Shown: positions 46,640 to 56,302, counted from the first letter of the stretch. The stretch: 64,000 bases of DNA from Mucilaginibacter sp. OK098 (GCF_900142915.1 NZ_FRCM01000001.1:62001-126000), one strand, 5' to 3'. Notes: generated from the sequence alone by a model not told the origin. A program made the numbers and translations.

Positions 46640-48085
46640 TTACAAAAGCGGAGACAACAGCCGCACCAATTTTTCGGGAAGCTGTTTAAACAGGGTGCGT
46701 TTTGCCCATGTTTTTGGGTTTAGCTTAACTGCATCTTTAATATCATTATAAAAAGCATCGCGCAGTTGCCCGGCTATTTGGGTATCATAAATCATACTGT
46801 TTACCTCGAAATTAAGCTCAAAGCTGCGGTGATCCATATTGGCAGAACCAACTATAGCCAGTTTACCGTCGGCAACCATTGTTTTGGCGTGTACAAAGCC
46901 CTTTTTATATAAATAGATCTCTGCACCAGCATCAAGCATTTCGCCGTAATATGACCGTGCCGCAGCGTTAACTAATGCAGAATCTGACTTGTAAGGCACG
47001 AGCAGCTTTATTTTAACCCCGCTTAAGGCAGCTACACTCAGGGCATCCAGGATGCTTTCGCCCGGTATAAAATATGGAGAGGTGATCAACAGCTCATCAC
47101 TGGCCATCCCTATAGCTTCAATCAGGGAAAACATAATGGTCGGATTATCAGAATCAGGGCCACTGGCGGCTATCTGTATTATGGCATGCCCCTTTTTGCT
47201 TTTGGCGGAACAAAAGAATTCTTCTTCGATCTTCAGTTCCTGGTCGGCACAAAAATTCCAGTCGCAAATAAACAGGTATTGCATGTAGTACACACCGGGC
47301 CCGTTTATGCGTACATGCGTATCGCGCCAAAAAAGCTGTTTTTTATTTATTCCGTTAATGTATCTGTCGCTAAAGTTTATCCCGCCAATAAAACCGGTGC
47401 AGCCATCAATAACAATTATTTTGCGGTGATTACGGTAATTTGTGCGGTTAGACAGGGCAATAAAAAGGATCTTATAAAAAGGATAGGCCTCAACCCCGCC
47501 CGCTAACAATTCAGGTACTATATTTTTGCGGATAGAGCGGCTGCCAAAATCATCATAAATAAAACGAACCTTGACCCCCTCAGCCACTTTTTGAATTAAG
47601 ATGTCTTTTACCTGGTTACCTATATCATCATTCTCAAAAATATAGTATTCCATATGGATGTGATGTTTGGCAGCCTTTAACGCCAGTATCACTTCGGGGA
47701 ATTTTTGCTCGCCATTTAACAGAAGTGTAACCTCGTTATCACCGGTTAGCGGGCTGTTATCGTTCAATAACATCCGGGCTAATTTTTTATGGCTTTTAAC
47801 CTCTTCTGCCCCTGTTTCCCATGTTTTTTCAGACTCATGAACTATTTTGTTCCTAATCTCGGCCAACAGTTTATTATCATTAATTATTTTTTTACTGTAG
47901 AGCTTATTTTTCCGGTAATTGGCGCCAACGGCAAAGTAAATAATTATGCCAACTACGGGCACCAAAATGGTAATCAGCAGATAAGCAAATGTTTTACTGG
48001 TTGAGCGGATATCATACAAAATACGCAGGCATACAAATATTACCAAAAAAACATAGCCTGCGCTTGCTAACCAATACCAATGCAT
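46640..48085 (-). CDS. cls: cardiolipin synthase
   Basis: 481 residues. Two N-terminal membrane spans, then two phospholipase D HKD motifs: HRKIIVIDGCTGFIGG (with D) and HAKTMVADGKLAIVGSAN (with D), each followed by a Gly-rich/Ser-Asn segment. Joins two phosphatidylglycerols to cardiolipin at the inner membrane. Full length for the family. Confidence 0.92.
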   Translation of the reverse strand: MHWYWLASAGYVFLVIFVCLRILYDIRSTSKTFAYLLITILVPVVGIIIYFAVGANYRKNKLYSKKIINDNKLLAEIRNKIVHESEKTWETGAEEVKSHKKLARMLLNDNSPLTGDNEVTLLLNGEQKFPEVILALKAAKHHIHMEYYIFENDDIGNQVKDILIQKVAEGVKVRFIYDDFGSRSIRKNIVPELLAGGVEAYPFYKILFIALSNRTNYRNHRKIIVIDGCTGFIGGINFSDRYINGINKKQLFWRDTHVRINGPGVYYMQYLFICDWNFCADQELKIEEEFFCSAKSKKGHAIIQIAASGPDSDNPTIMFSLIEAIGMASDELLITSPYFIPGESILDALSVAALSGVKIKLLVPYKSDSALVNAAARSYYGEMLDAGAEIYLYKKGFVHAKTMVADGKLAIVGSANMDHRSFELNFEVNSMIYDTQIAGQLRDAFYNDIKDAVKLNPKTWAKRTLFKQLPEKLVRLLSPLL

Positions 48086-48248
48086 ATTATTTGTTTAAGA
48101 TTTGGGTCGTCTATTTTACTGACCGGTAATTGCTGTAATATACAATTTAACAGGGGTTTTGTTATATCCGGCAAGCCGTATTTCCAAACGCAACAAAACC
48201 CGGCCAAAGCCAGGTTCTATCAACATATATCAGTGAAAATAGGGCAAA

Positions 48249-49049
48249 TTAAGGATCGATCATCAGCCATGTTTTGGGGCCAATAATGCCATCGGGCACT
48301 GCACCATGCTGAGATTGAAATGCGCGGACAGCAGCTTCAGTACCGGGGCCGAAGTCTCCGTCGGCGGTTAGGCCCAGTTTGGTTTGTACAATTTTAACCA
48401 GCGCAGGGTCATTTGGTAAACCCCTGCGAAGTGTAGCGCGTGCCGGTTGAGTGGGTGTTGCAGGGGCAACCACAGGGATCAGCACGGGTGCAGGGGCTGC
48501 GCCATTCAATATATCGGTTACCGCTGCGCGGAAGACGTTCATATCAAAATCGGGGTCGGATTTTCGGCCCGCCGGCAATGCATATTCTTTATGCCCGGCG
48601 CAAAAATCGGCGCTCTTGCCAATATGGCTCAGTATAGCTGCTACACCACGGTGGTAGGCATCCATCTGTACCGGTGGCCATGGCGAATCATCACGCCCGC
48701 CTGTGTTTTCGGCCTCAATGCCAATGAAATTGCTGTTTCCGCTGGTAACGCCGCGCCACAAACCTGCACCGGCATGATAGCATTTGCCGGCGGCTACAAT
48801 GTAATAGGTTCCATCCCTGCCCAGCCCCAATTGCGACAGTGGCCCGGGAAGGTCTGGCCTCCCTGTTATTAAGGTATTAAGCGTGGGCATATTGCCGCTG
48901 TTTTTACCAGGTGTTGCCGTGTGGTGGCAAAGTACACCTAATATATTCCCCATATCGCCATGGCCACGGGTTTCCCAGCCTGGTGATTTTGCTACTTTTA
49001 AACCGGCGTTTACTAAAACATCCGGTAGCCATGTTAATGAAAAAGCCAT
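48249..49049 (-). CDS. N-acetylmuramoyl-L-alanine amidase with peptidoglycan-binding domain
   Basis: 266 residues without signal peptide. Amidase_2 core: CHHTATPG (Zn His), GIEAENTG (Glu), and CAGHKEYA / GRKSDPDFDM (second His and Asp). An Ala/Pro-rich linker follows, then a PG-binding domain (GLTADGDFGPGTEAAVRAF... GIIGPKTWLM). Lacking a signal, it would need another route out, such as the preceding membrane protein's product or lysis. One base separates it from that gene. Confidence 0.87.
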   Translation of the reverse strand: MAFSLTWLPDVLVNAGLKVAKSPGWETRGHGDMGNILGVLCHHTATPGKNSGNMPTLNTLITGRPDLPGPLSQLGLGRDGTYYIVAAGKCYHAGAGLWRGVTSGNSNFIGIEAENTGGRDDSPWPPVQMDAYHRGVAAILSHIGKSADFCAGHKEYALPAGRKSDPDFDMNVFRAAVTDILNGAAPAPVLIPVVAPATPTQPARATLRRGLPNDPALVKIVQTKLGLTADGDFGPGTEAAVRAFQSQHGAVPDGIIGPKTWLMIDP

Positions 49050-49050
49050 A

Positions 49051-50238
49051 TTATATCATTCCTCCTTTTGATTCCGGCAGATCTGGATCTCCCGTTAAGT
49101 CTGTTGTTGTTACACCGCATCCGTCTGGTTCAGTATCGCCGGGTGCCGGCGGATCTGGTGGCGGCGGCGGGTTTTGATCTGCCGCTCCGTCAGTAACCCC
49201 GCCATTTCCTCCCGTTGGCGGCGGTGTAGTGTTTATAGTAATTACCTGTGGTGTTTGCGAATCTTTTGGAGCCCCTTCACCGCTCTTTTCATTCGGCTTA
49301 ATTGTTGACCTTACTACCATAACTTTGTTCAGCATATCAAACCAAAAGGGCGCGCCCAGGGTAGCCGCAAATGCGGTAATCAGCCAGCCTAAGAGCGGGC
49401 CCATAAAAGTATTCCAAAAACTATTTGGAGCGCCAGGGTCCATTTTGGCAGATGTGAGGCAATCATTATCCCAGCCTATTGGCAGGTTTTGTGCATCAAG
49501 CTGGGTTTGTGCAGCCTGGTAACCTATATTCTTGCTGGTATCTTTTGCGGCAGATTCTGCGCTTGCAACCAGCATTTTGCGCTGCGTATCGTTTTTTGCA
49601 AGATATTTAACAACCTTAATGGTATTTACATTCAGCGTTATGGTTACCACAAGGGCTATCCATAAAATAACCCACTGGGTTGAGCGCTTGTACCAGCCCG
49701 AAACCCTGTCCATGCCGCTGTTATACCAGTCCTCAATATTGGCCTGGGCTTTATTCAGGTCGCCCTTTGCAGTATCAATAGCGTAAAGCAATACCCGTCT
49801 TATTTCGGGGTTTTGCATTTCGGTTACATTTTTCCTTACCGAAGCAAGTGTTATTACCGGTGTTCCTGTGGTGGCGTCTGTAGCATTGGTGCTAACACCC
49901 TGGGCAGCAATATCCATTAATGCCGCAGCAAAAGTTTTTGATGGGATATAGGAGGGCAGGTTGCTGCCCTTTGCCAGCAGGTCAGGACTTTTGTTTTGTT
50001 TACCGGCAGTATAACCACCATTAAAAAGCCCGTAAATTAAAGGATGCTCGTAAAGCGCTTTGGCAAGGCCGGTGCCATTTGTATCATGTAAAAGCTGGCG
50101 GATGCCCTGTTCAAGATAGGCGGCACGGGTTTTAAGCTTAGCCTCTATTCCTTCGCGGATGGCGGTACAAATAGTGCTCACCAGGATAAATACAAATATT
50201 ATCCCTATTGCGATCTCTAAAATGTTTGATCCGAACAT
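49051..50238 (-). CDS. membrane protein paired with the amidase
   Basis: 395 residues. N-terminal span (ILEIAIGIIFVFILVSTICTAI), then a family-like segment (KTRAAYLEQGIRQLL, YEHPLIYGLF, PSYIPSKTFAAALMD). Spans near residues 190 and 290 (WNTFMGPLLGWLITAFAATLG). C-terminus is Pro/Gly-rich (PPPPPDPPAPGD). I recall unannotated relatives with the same 'P-S-Y-I-P' segment in many phyla. No function assigned. Upstream of the amidase by one base, so an operon. Confidence 0.75.
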   Translation of the reverse strand: MFGSNILEIAIGIIFVFILVSTICTAIREGIEAKLKTRAAYLEQGIRQLLHDTNGTGLAKALYEHPLIYGLFNGGYTAGKQNKSPDLLAKGSNLPSYIPSKTFAAALMDIAAQGVSTNATDATTGTPVITLASVRKNVTEMQNPEIRRVLLYAIDTAKGDLNKAQANIEDWYNSGMDRVSGWYKRSTQWVILWIALVVTITLNVNTIKVVKYLAKNDTQRKMLVASAESAAKDTSKNIGYQAAQTQLDAQNLPIGWDNDCLTSAKMDPGAPNSFWNTFMGPLLGWLITAFAATLGAPFWFDMLNKVMVVRSTIKPNEKSGEGAPKDSQTPQVITINTTPPPTGGNGGVTDGAADQNPPPPPDPPAPGDTEPDGCGVTTTDLTGDPDLPESKGGMI

Positions 50239-50664
50239 GTTGATTGTGGTTAAGTGTTTTAGGCCGATTTATAGCTTAGTTATTATTAATTTAAATGACA
50301 GTTATCATTCAAAAAAATAAATTATTATAACTATAAGTTATGTTTGCAGGCATTTTATGAAGTGATGTCAGGTTTGTGTTTATTACCAATAAATATCTGA
50401 TAAAATATATTGGCTTACAAGCTTTTAGTAAAATTTATTTATTATCATTAAATATGCAGCAGCAAATAGTAATGGTATTTATTAAAACTTATTTAAGGGA
50501 TATTGATACATGAATGGCAAATATTTCGTTAGTTAGAGCCCGGAATTATAAACCGTGGTTGTGTTGTTTAATTTGCATTTTATTATTCCTTACCGAAGTG
50601 AATTATTGGAGCATTGATTAATCAGCCAGATACTTATATTTGCACACTTACTGTTTAATTATAT
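50239..50664. other. AT-rich intergenic region
   Basis: 426 bases without a gene. It has the promoter at 50614-50642 near its right end. The left part has AT-rich sequence only. Confidence 0.6.
50614..50642 (+). promoter_or_regulatory. Bacteroidota-type promoter of the RRM gene
   Basis: TTG at 50614-50616, 18-base spacer, TATATTTG at 50635-50642 (exact TAnnTTTG). ATG is at 50665, giving a short leader. Confidence 0.65.
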
Positions 50665-51009
50665 ATGATCAAAATATTTGTGGGTGGCTTCCCGCTTGAT
50701 TTTACAGAACTTGACATCGCGATGCTTGTTGGGTTACATGGCGACATCAGTACTATTAAAATTGTACGGGATAAAAAGACGAGGATTTGCAAAGGTTATG
50801 CATTTGTAGAGATGATGAGCAAAGACGGCGCCGAAAAGGCTGTTGAAGCGCTTGACGGCATTGAAGTTGGCGGCAGGCAATTAAATGTAAAAATAAGGGA
50901 AGAAAAACCTGTTGCAGCACCCAGAAATTATTCTTCAAATACGAGGTCATCTTCATTTTCATCAGGCAGCAGCTTTGAAAAAAAGAAACGCCCAAGAAGG
51001 CCAATTTAA
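50665..51009 (+). CDS. RNA-binding RRM protein
   Basis: 114 residues. One RRM with RNP-2 IFVGGFP (residues 3-9) and RNP-1 KGYAFVEM (residues about 45-52), then a Ser/Arg-rich and Lys-rich tail (SSNTRSSSFSSGSSFEKKKRPRRP). Similar small RRM proteins in this phylum are cold-related or of unknown role. Its stop overlaps the stop of the CHC2 gene (TTTAAA). Confidence 0.9.
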   Translation: MIKIFVGGFPLDFTELDIAMLVGLHGDISTIKIVRDKKTRICKGYAFVEMMSKDGAEKAVEALDGIEVGGRQLNVKIREEKPVAAPRNYSSNTRSSSFSSGSSFEKKKRPRRPI

Positions 51010-51272
51010 ACGCCGAACTCTAAAGCCAGGCTTTTTACCGCTTCATCATAGCTTTTGCTTTCAATAGCCATTACAAATTCTATCGGCCCGCCTTCTTTGC
51101 CGCAGCCAAAGCATTTAAAGATGTTTTTGGCCGGCGATACCATAAAGGAATCAGAGCTATCTGCATGAAACGGGCAGTTAGCCTTTAAAATACGCCTGCC
51201 TGTTTCAAGTTTTAAATGTTTTGATACGATCCGGGTTAAATCAGTTTGGGTTTGTATAAATTCTGGCGACAT
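51006..51272 (-). CDS. stand-alone CHC2 zinc-finger protein (DnaG N-terminal type)
   Basis: 88 residues from the ATG at 51272 (MSPEFIQTQTDLTRIV). It consists only of the DnaG-type zinc-binding domain: CPFHADSSDSFMVSP, CFGCGKEGGPIEFV, with Cys33, His36, Cys54, Cys57. The RNA polymerase and toprim parts of a primase are missing. It is not a fragment of a broken longer gene, since nothing primase-like follows. May bind ssDNA or RNA, or assist a primase. It converges with an RRM gene. Confidence 0.85.
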   Translation of the reverse strand: MSPEFIQTQTDLTRIVSKHLKLETGRRILKANCPFHADSSDSFMVSPAKNIFKCFGCGKEGGPIEFVMAIESKSYDEAVKSLALEFGV

Positions 51273-51590
51273 AATATAGTACGACAAACATACACAACCA
51301 TCAGTAGGGCGCAAACCAAAGCCGTTGAATGTTGAAAATTTTAATGATGTTAGGAAATTAAAATATAAATCCTCTTTTTAATCCCGTTAAGTTAAAAAAA
51401 TCATTAAAAATCCAGGACACCTCGCAAGAAATACCGATTAATGAAATGATTTCGGCATTCAAATCCTTTATCCCATAATAACAAATTCCCGCTAAGTCAT
51501 TCAATATTGGTGCTAACGGCATATCCAATGATTGGTTTCGCATATTTCGCTTTTGCTTTGCTCAATACATTTGATAAAAAAAACAGCAAA

Positions 51591-52055
51591 ATGAGAAGCA
51601 AATTTTTTAAGGTTTTAATAATAGGTTTATTATTAGCCTTTACAGGTAAAACATATGCCGGTACCGGTCCGGCCGATTATAACAAAACCATCCGCGATTT
51701 TATCGACAGCCATATGAACTCCAATTATAAAAAACTGGATGCGGTAATGGGCGAGGATGCCACCTTTAAGATTCCCCGTGGCGAAGTTGTGTTAATCCAA
51801 TCAAAAGCAAAACTTGTTGCGCAAATGCAGCAAATAGCAAATGTTACGCAAAATTGTGATGCAAAATACGAAGTGCTTGCAAAAAGCGACGCCCTGGTTA
51901 TTGCCCGCGTTGATTTTAACTACGAAAACACTATACAACATAACTTTTTAATATTGGAAAAGAACATAGATAAAGAGTGGAAAATAACCCAGGTGTGTAA
52001 GGTTTTTGATGATAAAGAAGTAACTGAACCTCAAAAAGTAATAGCCAGGAATTAG
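51591..52055 (+). CDS. secreted NTF2-like protein
   Basis: 154 residues from the ATG at 51591 (MRSKFFKVLIIGLLLAFTGKTYA), a clean signal peptide ending at AGTG. The rest has the cone-like pattern of a nuclear-transport-factor-2/lumazine-binding fold: long helix (YNKTIRDFIDSHMNSNYKKLD), then strands ending FLILEKNIDKEWKITQV. No catalytic residues recognised. A word element follows 1 base after the stop. Confidence 0.75.
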   Translation: MRSKFFKVLIIGLLLAFTGKTYAGTGPADYNKTIRDFIDSHMNSNYKKLDAVMGEDATFKIPRGEVVLIQSKAKLVAQMQQIANVTQNCDAKYEVLAKSDALVIARVDFNYENTIQHNFLILEKNIDKEWKITQVCKVFDDKEVTEPQKVIARN

Positions 52056-52056
52056 A

Positions 52057-52270
52057 GACAAGAAGTTAAGAATCAAGATGCAAGAAGTTAAGAATCAAGA
52101 GACAAGAAGTCAAGAATCAAGATGCAAGAAGTCAAGAATCAAGAGACAAGAATCAAGAGTCAGGACGTCAAGGATCAAGATATGAGTTTATATCGACAGA
52201 AGCTTATACATCAAAATTGACTGGCCTCAATTATTTTCATCTTGATTCCTGGCTCTTGACTTCTTGCTTT
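52057..52270. repeat. word-hairpin with 22-bp tandem units
   Basis: Four consecutive 22-bp units (52057-52144) of the form GAC/TGC + AAGAAGTYAAGAATCAAGA, then degenerate words to 52180. Units 1-2 have TTAAG and 3-4 TCAAG, so a 44-bp dimer was duplicated. The mirror arm is at 52238-52270. No spacer-type unique sequence occurs between units. Confidence 0.9.
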
Positions 52271-52286
52271 TAACTGGTCTTTAATT

Positions 52287-52312
52287 AATCACCCCATTGG
52301 GGTGATTTTTTA
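52287..52312 (+). terminator. terminator
   Basis: AATCACCCC, 3-base loop, GGGGTGATT, followed by a T run. It precedes the sensor kinase gene and ends the NTF2-like transcript. Confidence 0.75.
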
Positions 52313-52383
52313 TTACATTAGTATTAGCTTAATTTGTATACATGGTTATCAATTAAGCTGCGAACCACACTTATGTACCTGTT

Positions 52384-55347
52384 TTGAATAGATCAACACA
52401 TTCTGTACACCTCCCATTAATTTTTGTTTGGGTATTTTGCATTATACTTATTTGTGGTAATAAGGCAACGGCGCAGAAGTATGCATTTGCGCATTATGAT
52501 ATTGAGGATGGGCTTATTCAATCGCAGGTAAACAGGCTGTACCAGGATAATACCCACCGCTTATGGATAGCTACGCTCGGTGGTGTTAGCCGTTTTGATG
52601 GCCACGATTATTATAACATCTCAAAAACAACAGGCCTGCCCAACAATTTTGTATATGAAATTTACGGCGATAAAAAAGGAACGGTTTGGCTGGGCACCAA
52701 CATGGGCTTGTCATCAATAAAAGATCAAAAAGTATATAACTACCCCATACCTGCTGATGTAAAAAAAACTTGGGTGACACATATTGCCGAAGAACAGAGC
52801 GGTGTGATATGGATGGTAATGGGCAACCATTTGTACAAAGCCATTAATAACAGGATGCATAGGGTACAAATGCCTGACAGTCTTAACTATTCGGTTAGCT
52901 GTATTGTTGCAGATAAAACCGGGAGCTTATATGTATCATTTATAGATAAAGGAATTTATAAGCTGGAAAACGGCAAGTGGGTATTGTACGCGCCATTTAC
53001 AGGAGAGATAAGATCAGCTTACGTATTTAAAATGCAATTTGATAGGTTTGATAGTAAAAAACTGTACCTGCTTGCACCAAGGGGTTTATTTATAGCAATT
53101 GATAAACAGGTAAGCCGGTATCAAAATAAAGATGTTGATGCCAATGCAGGCCCGTTGATGAGCTTTGTGCAGGATTATGATGATAACCTATGGTTAGGAA
53201 CGCAACGTGGCGCTTATTTTGTAAGCAAACAAAAAACCATTCATTTTACCGGGGGTAATGGCTTAACCAATAATGCGGTATCTGATATTTACTGTGATAA
53301 CGACCATAATGTATGGTTAGGAACAAATGGGAGCGGGATGTTCAGGTATGAAGGCGCGGGCCACGTAATTTATGATGAGTCGCAGGGGATAAATGTAAAC
53401 CAGGTGGTAATGAGCATGGCTCACGATAAAAGCAACAATATTTTATTAGGCACCGCGGGCGGTGGTATTATGAAATACAGCAAAGGCGTATTGAGTAAAC
53501 TATGGCAACCGTCAATGGGGCCTGGCATATCAATTATTCAAAGTCTTTTTATTGATAAAGATAAAAATGTTTGGATAGGGGCAGATCATGGTGGTATCTG
53601 GAAATATGACGGTACAAGCTTTAAGCTGATAAGCGGAACTGAAACCCGGTCGATCAATTTTATAACGGTTGATAGCGATAATACCATGTGGATAGCAACC
53701 CCGCAGGGATGTTATTATTATGAAAACAATGAAATGACCTATCTGCAGGGATTAACATCTTTTACCTCTGCAATTATTCCGTGTGGAAAAGATTCAATAC
53801 TGATAGGAAGCCAGGAGGGCGTAAAACTTGTTGTAAATAAGAAAATTGTGCCCGGGTTTAAGCTGGGCAGGTTAAACGCATCGGCCATTCTTTGCATTAT
53901 GCAGTATAAGGATAAGATTTTAATTGGTACAGACGACAGGGGCTTGTTTATATGGGACAAACACAATAAGCTCCAAAATTATGCTGTAAAGGATGGGTTT
54001 AAAGCCAACAGCATATATAGCCTTGTTACAGATAACAACGGCGTTATATGGGTTGGCACAGGGCGCGGTATAAACCGGCTGACCATTAAGCCGGGCAGTA
54101 TGGAATGCAAAGTTCAGCAAGCCGGGACCTCAAAAGACCTTGTAGTAGAGGCTAACCAGAATGCAGCCCTTTACGATGATGGGAAAGTGTTTTTTGGCAC
54201 AACCAAAGGCATAATTGTATTTAACACCAACATTGAACCATTACCTGAAAAATCGCCGCATGTGTTGATACAGGGGGTGAAATTATTTTTGGATGGTAAC
54301 AAAGGCACACAATCAATAGACGAAGATCCGGGTGCCAATATAAAACTATCTGCATCGCAAAATCATTTGGTTATATCCTTCCAGGGCGTTTATTTGAAAA
54401 ACCCGGATGAGGTAACTTATCAGTATAAGTTAACCGGTTTGGACGACCAGTTTTGCTGGCCGGTAAAAAGCAATACGGTCGACTATCCATCCCTGCCACC
54501 GGGTAAATATACCTTTGAGGTAAAAGCGCTTAGCCCCGAAGAGAAGATCTCATCAAAAACAGCTGTTCTTAAATTTGAAATAGTGCCGCCTTTTTATCAA
54601 AAGACAATATTCCGTGTGCTGGGGCTGGTCTTTTTAGTTTTATTGGGATTTGTGATCCAGTACTTTTTGCATCAGCACCAAATAAGCAAAAAACAAGCCC
54701 TTGAAACCCTGAAACGCGAAGAAAAGCAAAAGCTAAGGCAGCAAACCGCAGAAGATTTTCATGATGACCTGGGGAATAAATTAACCCGGATTACCGTACT
54801 GTCTGACGTGTTGAGCACCAAGCTAGATAAGGATAAGATTGATCAGAAAAACCTGGTAGAGCAGATCAGGCAAAATGCCACCGCTTTGTATAATGGAACT
54901 AAGGATATACTTTGGGCGCTTGACCCTAAAAGCGACAATTTATACGAAACGCTGATGCATGTAAAAGAAACAGGTATTGAAATGTTCCAGGATGTAAATA
55001 TTGATTTTAATTTTGACGGGATTACCGAGAGCTTTAACGTGGTGAAACTTCCGATGGAGTATAGCCGTAACATTACCATGATATTTAAGGAGCTTTTAAC
55101 CAACGTGCTGAAACATGCTGACGCACAGAATGTTGAGGTGAGCCTTGAACAACCTGATAAAGCCCGGCTTATCATCAGGATTACAGACGATGGTAACGGT
55201 TATGATGAAAACAAAGCAAAACGCGGGCACGGCCTTGTAAATATAAGATCGAGAGCTAGCCGTATAGGCGCGCAATTTAAAATAGGCAGCACAGGCGAAA
55301 AAGGTACAACTGCCGAATTGCAGGTTAAACTGAATGCTAAAATGTAA
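52384..55347 (+). CDS. two-component sensor histidine kinase with beta-propeller sensor
   Basis: 987 residues, TTG start (no ATG after the in-frame stop). Signal-anchor N-terminus (LPLIFVWVFCIILICG), then a series of two-component-regulator propeller repeats (WIATLGGVSRFDG, WLGTNMGLS, WLGTNGSGMF ...), a Y_Y_Y domain (YKLTGLDDQFCWPV), one membrane span (IFRVLGLVFLVLLGFVIQYFL), then HisKA_3 (DFHDDLGNKLTRI, His near residue 792) and an HATPase end (KELLTNVLKHADAQNV, DDGNGY). It senses a periplasmic signal. Operon with the LuxR regulator. Confidence 0.9.
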   Translation: MNRSTHSVHLPLIFVWVFCIILICGNKATAQKYAFAHYDIEDGLIQSQVNRLYQDNTHRLWIATLGGVSRFDGHDYYNISKTTGLPNNFVYEIYGDKKGTVWLGTNMGLSSIKDQKVYNYPIPADVKKTWVTHIAEEQSGVIWMVMGNHLYKAINNRMHRVQMPDSLNYSVSCIVADKTGSLYVSFIDKGIYKLENGKWVLYAPFTGEIRSAYVFKMQFDRFDSKKLYLLAPRGLFIAIDKQVSRYQNKDVDANAGPLMSFVQDYDDNLWLGTQRGAYFVSKQKTIHFTGGNGLTNNAVSDIYCDNDHNVWLGTNGSGMFRYEGAGHVIYDESQGINVNQVVMSMAHDKSNNILLGTAGGGIMKYSKGVLSKLWQPSMGPGISIIQSLFIDKDKNVWIGADHGGIWKYDGTSFKLISGTETRSINFITVDSDNTMWIATPQGCYYYENNEMTYLQGLTSFTSAIIPCGKDSILIGSQEGVKLVVNKKIVPGFKLGRLNASAILCIMQYKDKILIGTDDRGLFIWDKHNKLQNYAVKDGFKANSIYSLVTDNNGVIWVGTGRGINRLTIKPGSMECKVQQAGTSKDLVVEANQNAALYDDGKVFFGTTKGIIVFNTNIEPLPEKSPHVLIQGVKLFLDGNKGTQSIDEDPGANIKLSASQNHLVISFQGVYLKNPDEVTYQYKLTGLDDQFCWPVKSNTVDYPSLPPGKYTFEVKALSPEEKISSKTAVLKFEIVPPFYQKTIFRVLGLVFLVLLGFVIQYFLHQHQISKKQALETLKREEKQKLRQQTAEDFHDDLGNKLTRITVLSDVLSTKLDKDKIDQKNLVEQIRQNATALYNGTKDILWALDPKSDNLYETLMHVKETGIEMFQDVNIDFNFDGITESFNVVKLPMEYSRNITMIFKELLTNVLKHADAQNVEVSLEQPDKARLIIRITDDGNGYDENKAKRGHGLVNIRSRASRIGAQFKIGSTGEKGTTAELQVKLNAKM

Positions 55348-55352
55348 ATGCT

Positions 55353-55979
55353 ATGAACCGTAACATACAGGTAACTATAATTGAGGATGACGATACTATC
55401 CGCAATGGGTATTCATTTTTAATAGGGAATACAGAAGGATATGAAGTGGTATCATCCTATTGCTCTTATGAATCGGCTGCGCTGAAAATTGCAAATGATA
55501 AGCCGGATGTGATATTGCTTGATATTGAAATGCCGGGTACAAATGGTATTGATGCTATCCCCAAACTGAAAAAGCTTTTGCCGCATGTTTACATATTGAT
55601 ATTAACGGTTTATGAATCAGAAAAATTAATATTTGAGGCGCTGGCAAATGGCGCGGCAGGTTATCTTACCAAAAATACACCCTCGGCAAAAATAATTGAA
55701 TCAATAAAAGAGGTTAAAGAGGGTGGTGGGCCAATGAGCATCAATATAGCCAAAATGGTGATCAAATCGTTCCAAAAAAACCAGGAATCGCCATTATCAA
55801 AACGGGAAACCCAGATCCTGGAACAGGTCTGCAACGGTAAAAGCCGCAGCCAGATAGCAAAAGAACTATTTATTGACCTCGAAACCGTGCGAAGCCATAT
55901 TAAAAATATCTATGTTAAGCTTGACGTAAATTCAAGGGCCGACGCTATAAAAACCGCCCGGGAGAATAAGCTTATTTAG
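55353..55979 (+). CDS. LuxR-type response regulator
   Basis: 208 residues. Receiver: IEDDDTIR at the N-terminus, phosphoacceptor in VILLDIEMPGTNG, and ILTVYES. HTH_LuxR: LSKRETQILEQVCNGKSRSQIAK ... RSHIKNIYVKLDV. Six bases after the kinase gene. Target unknown. Confidence 0.92.
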   Translation: MNRNIQVTIIEDDDTIRNGYSFLIGNTEGYEVVSSYCSYESAALKIANDKPDVILLDIEMPGTNGIDAIPKLKKLLPHVYILILTVYESEKLIFEALANGAAGYLTKNTPSAKIIESIKEVKEGGGPMSINIAKMVIKSFQKNQESPLSKRETQILEQVCNGKSRSQIAKELFIDLETVRSHIKNIYVKLDVNSRADAIKTARENKLI

Positions 55980-55982
55980 GAA

Positions 55983-56126
55983 AGAAGCAAGAGTCAAGAA
56001 GTCAAGAATCAAGAAGTCAGGAGCCAGGAATCAAGAGGTTTTTTTCTACTTTTTTATTTTTCTTGAATCTTGACTTCTTGATTCCTGACTCTATTTCCAT
56101 TTCTTGACTCTTGACTTCTTGCTTCT
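55983..56126. repeat. word-hairpin element, AGTCAAGAATCAAG dialect
   Basis: Left arm 55983-56037 (AGAAGCAAGAGTCAAGAAGT and more), T-rich loop, right arm 56061-56126 with CTTGACTTCTTGATTCCTGA. It begins 4 bases after the regulator stop. Confidence 0.88.
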
Positions 56127-56302
56127 ATTATCCCCAACGCTATTCTTCAAAATTCCCCCTAATAGGGTGATACCATCCCCTTTTTATAGCATTAACTTTG
56201 AATCGTACTATAACTGATCTCTCCTAAGTATATTAACCCTATAGACATTGCTGTTTATAAAGGCGTTGCACAATCAACCATACTTTAACACCTAAATTAA
56301 AC

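Noticed and set aside
52057..52180. Tandem repeat array that could look like a CRISPR
   Set aside because: Units are contiguous without unique spacers and no cas genes are in the window.
56155..56200. CCCCCT..AGGG segment as a terminator
   Set aside because: The stem is too short and interrupted to support.
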